Below, piece after piece: positions 5,706 to 7,233 of a stretch of 7,233 nucleotides of DNA. The stretch covers positions 1 through 7,233 of the forward strand of contig CAJPRR010000112.1 in NCBI GenBank assembly GCA_905373085.1. Reading direction: 5' to 3'. This DNA comes from an uncultured Selenomonas sp. GTDB taxonomy: Bacteria; Bacillota; Negativicutes; Selenomonadales; Selenomonadaceae. The position numbers and the translations under genes were made by a program. Below the pieces are notes generated by a model. That model ran no database searches. It saw only the letters and a program-made list of their open reading frames with translations, and was not told the origin of the DNA. The first letter of the stretch is position 1, and each line of letters starts with the position of its first letter.

Positions 5706-6554
5706 TTACGCCCTTCCCAAGAGGCGTGCGCGTCTCGCCTCGTACATGAGGAGCGCCCCGGCGACGGAAGCGTTGAGCGAGTTGATCGCCCCGTGCATCG
5801 GGATGCGCACGAGAAAATCGCACGTCTCCTTGACGAGGCGGCCGAGTCCCTTGCCCTCGCTGCCGATGACGATGCACAAAGGCCCTGTCAAGTCGGCATG
5901 GAACATGTCTTCATCGCCCGCCATATCGGCGCCGACGAACCAGAGGCCGCGCTCCTTGAGGCGCTTCATCTCCTGCACGATGTTGCCGATGCGCACGACG
6001 CGCACATGCTCGACGGCGCCCGCCGAGGTCTTGGCAACCGTCGCCGTCAGCGCACAGCCGCGGCGCTCGGGCACGAGCACGCCGTGCACGCCCGCCGCGT
6101 CCGCCGTGCGCAGGAGCGCGCCGAAGTTGTGCGGATCTTCGATCTCGTCGAGCAGCAGGAGGAGAGGCGGCTCGCCCTTTTCCTCGGCGCACGCGAAGAC
6201 GTCGTCGAGCGAGGCGTAGGCGATGGGCGCAGCGTAGGCGATGACGCCCTGATGGCGCATATCGGGCGCAAGCTGATCGAGCTTCTCTCGCTTGCTCGCC
6301 CGCACGGGCACGCCCTGCTCGCGTGCAAGCGAAAGAAGCGGCGCGAGCGCCGCCTCTTTCGCGCCCTGCGCGACGAGAATGCGATTGATGCCGCGCCCCG
6401 CCTTCAGCGCCTCGAAGACGGCGTTCCTGCCGACGAGAATCTCATCGGCAGAAGGCGCATCACGCCGCTCTTCCTGCCTCCCGCCGCGGTTCAAAGCCGT
6501 CCGCTCTTCCCTCGCAGGCCGTTTCTTCTGCTTCGTTTCCATCCTTCGCACCAT
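5706..6554 (-). CDS. rlmB: 23S rRNA (guanosine-2'-O-)-methyltransferase RlmB (TrmH family)
   Basis: This 282-residue SPOUT-class enzyme uses S-adenosylmethionine to methylate a ribose 2'-O in 23S rRNA (G2251 in E. coli numbering). Residues 1-35 are a basic, probably disordered tail. Residues 38-112 form the small RNA-binding domain (ILVGRNAVFEAL to GVIAY). Residues 130-275 are the knotted catalytic domain with motif 1 DPHNFGALLRTAD (Asn143, Arg149), motif 2 CIVIGSEGKGL and motif 3 RIPMHGAINSLNASVA. The ATG at 6554 is chosen for AAGGG 6 nt upstream and its position 14 nt after the thyX stop. A start at 6665 would lie inside thyX, and an ATG at 6542 has no properly spaced ribosome binding site. 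YacO/TrmH3 of Bacillus is the positional equivalent. Other TrmH-family rRNA sites cannot be fully excluded. Confidence 0.93.
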   Translation of the reverse strand: MVRRMETKQKKRPAREERTALNRGGRQEERRDAPSADEILVGRNAVFEALKAGRGINRILVAQGAKEAALAPLLSLAREQGVPVRASKREKLDQLAPDMRHQGVIAYAAPIAYASLDDVFACAEEKGEPPLLLLLDEIEDPHNFGALLRTADAAGVHGVLVPERRGCALTATVAKTSAGAVEHVRVVRIGNIVQEMKRLKERGLWFVGADMAGDEDMFHADLTGPLCIVIGSEGKGLGRLVKETCDFLVRIPMHGAINSLNASVAGALLMYEARRARLLGRA

Positions 6555-6568
6555 CTTCCACCCTTCAT

Positions 6569-7216
6569 TCAGCGCACTTCGGGCTTCACGATGTACCTCA
6601 CGAGCCACGGCTCTTCTTCGACGAGGAGGTCGCGCATCTGGAGCATCATGTCGCGAATCTCCCACTGTGCGCCCGGCGTCGTCACGCGCTTTTCATAGAC
6701 GTCCATGAAGGAACGCAGATTGAGCGTCGTCACGAAGTTCGTGCACGCCGCGCCCGGAAGAACGAAGCGTGCGTCCTGCTTCGGCACGCCGAGCACGAGA
6801 AGATCGTCGTAGGCCTTCTGAATTGCCTGCATCGTCTCAAGATAGCGCGCATACGCCGCTTCCTTCTCACGAATCGTCTCGGGCACGACGTGGGCGAAGA
6901 TGCCGTCCGCCTGCTTTTCCGACTGCTCCGAAACGTAGCGCTGGCTCTGGACGCTCAAGGACACGCCGATACGGTGGCGCGAATACTGCGCGAGAAGCGT
7001 GCGCGAAACGCCCTTGACGGCGAACGTCATCGAGCAGTGCTCGACGACCGAGAGGTGCTTGCTCGTCATGATGCGCTCCAACAGGCGCAGCATGTCCGCC
7101 TCGCTCTTTTCCTCGGCCAGAAGCTCGATGGGCGAATCCGCGCTGTAGCAGGTACGCGCCGCCGTCCAGCACGTTTTGAGGTAATTCGGCGTCTTTGCAA
7201 TCAACTGTATTTCCAA
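6569..7216 (-). CDS. thyX: FAD-dependent thymidylate synthase ThyX
   Basis: This 215-residue flavoprotein makes dTMP from dUMP with methylene-tetrahydrofolate and NADPH, acting as a homotetramer and replacing ThyA. Family signatures are CYSADSPIEL near residues 23-32, VVEH (57-60), the ThyX motif SRHRIGVSLSVQSQRYV (Arg80, His81, Arg82, Ser91), LPGAACTNFVTTLNLRSF (153-170) and the C-terminal AQWEIR (183-188). The ThyX motif has eight residues between RHR and Ser, one more than the common RHR-X7-S. The start is TTG at 7214-7216, with AAAGGA 8 nt upstream; the reading starts MEIQLIAKTP as expected. rlmB follows after 14 nt. In several Clostridia thyX sits between mrnC and rlmB (recalled), so an mrnC gene probably lies just beyond the window. 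Confidence 0.94.
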   Translation of the reverse strand: MEIQLIAKTPNYLKTCWTAARTCYSADSPIELLAEEKSEADMLRLLERIMTSKHLSVVEHCSMTFAVKGVSRTLLAQYSRHRIGVSLSVQSQRYVSEQSEKQADGIFAHVVPETIREKEAAYARYLETMQAIQKAYDDLLVLGVPKQDARFVLPGAACTNFVTTLNLRSFMDVYEKRVTTPGAQWEIRDMMLQMRDLLVEEEPWLVRYIVKPEVR

Positions 7217-7233
7217 GGCTCTTTTCCTTTCGT

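Noticed and set aside
6555..6665. Longer RlmB starting inside thyX
   Set aside because: It would overlap thyX by about 97 nt with no ribosome site; ATG 6554 has AAGGG at good spacing.
5394..6698. 434-codon open frame on the plus strand
   Set aside because: It mirrors yacP, rlmB and the end of thyX; same composition argument as for the other antisense frames.
1..7233. CRISPR arrays, insertion sequences, tRNA or rRNA genes, riboswitches
   Set aside because: No spaced direct repeats, transposase-like frames, terminal inverted repeats or RNA-gene signatures were found; genes fill nearly all of the window.

Overview
The window looks like a chromosomal segment of a GC-rich, diderm member of the Firmicutes, most likely a Negativicutes/Selenomonadaceae organism. 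The reasons are a SigH that closely follows the Bacillus protein through its core regions, the Firmicutes gene order rlmB-yacP-sigH, and an AMIN-domain cell-wall amidase beside a GerMN lipoprotein, a pairing that fits an endospore-former lineage with an outer membrane. The taxonomic call is inference; there is no rRNA or other marker here.

Every complete gene is on the minus strand, so transcription runs from high to low coordinates. The right part (about 4178-7216) is a housekeeping block: thyX (FAD-dependent thymidylate synthase, TTG start), rlmB (23S rRNA 2'-O-methyltransferase), a yacP/rae1-type NYN ribonuclease and sigH. The first three are tightly packed. sigH also has its own strong sigma-A-type promoter (TTGACG, 18 bp, TATAAT) and is followed by a hairpin with a short T tract. 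This block matches the cysS-mrnC-rlmB-yacP-sigH neighbourhood of Bacillus with thyX inserted, but rpmG-secE-nusG do not follow sigH.

The left part (about 181-4063) is a second, mostly envelope-directed gene series: a 68-residue two-helix membrane protein, a Cof-type HAD phosphatase (ATGA overlap), a ComEC-like metallo-beta-lactamase-fold lipoprotein, a small DUF3006 protein (start codon abutting the previous stop), an AMIN + Amidase_3 N-acetylmuramoyl-L-alanine amidase, and a GerMN lipoprotein. Gaps are 36 nt or less, suggesting one operon. Two lipoproteins and one secreted amidase point to envelope or peptidoglycan work, with the metallo-beta-lactamase lipoprotein possibly acting on extracellular nucleic acid.

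At the left edge, bases 1 to about 75 of the plus strand encode what looks like the C-terminal end of a RelB/DinJ-type antitoxin. Its frame has no stop before the terminator, so it may be decayed. A strong hairpin terminator (91-134) sits between it and the convergent GerMN gene. No CRISPR array, insertion sequence, tRNA or rRNA is visible. The most interesting points are the metallo-beta-lactamase/DUF3006/amidase/GerMN gene set beside sigH, the C-terminal extension of SigH, the RHR-X8-S spacing in ThyX, the stop-less antitoxin remnant, and a possible antisense promoter in the yacP-sigH gap. None can be shown from sequence alone to be a new system.
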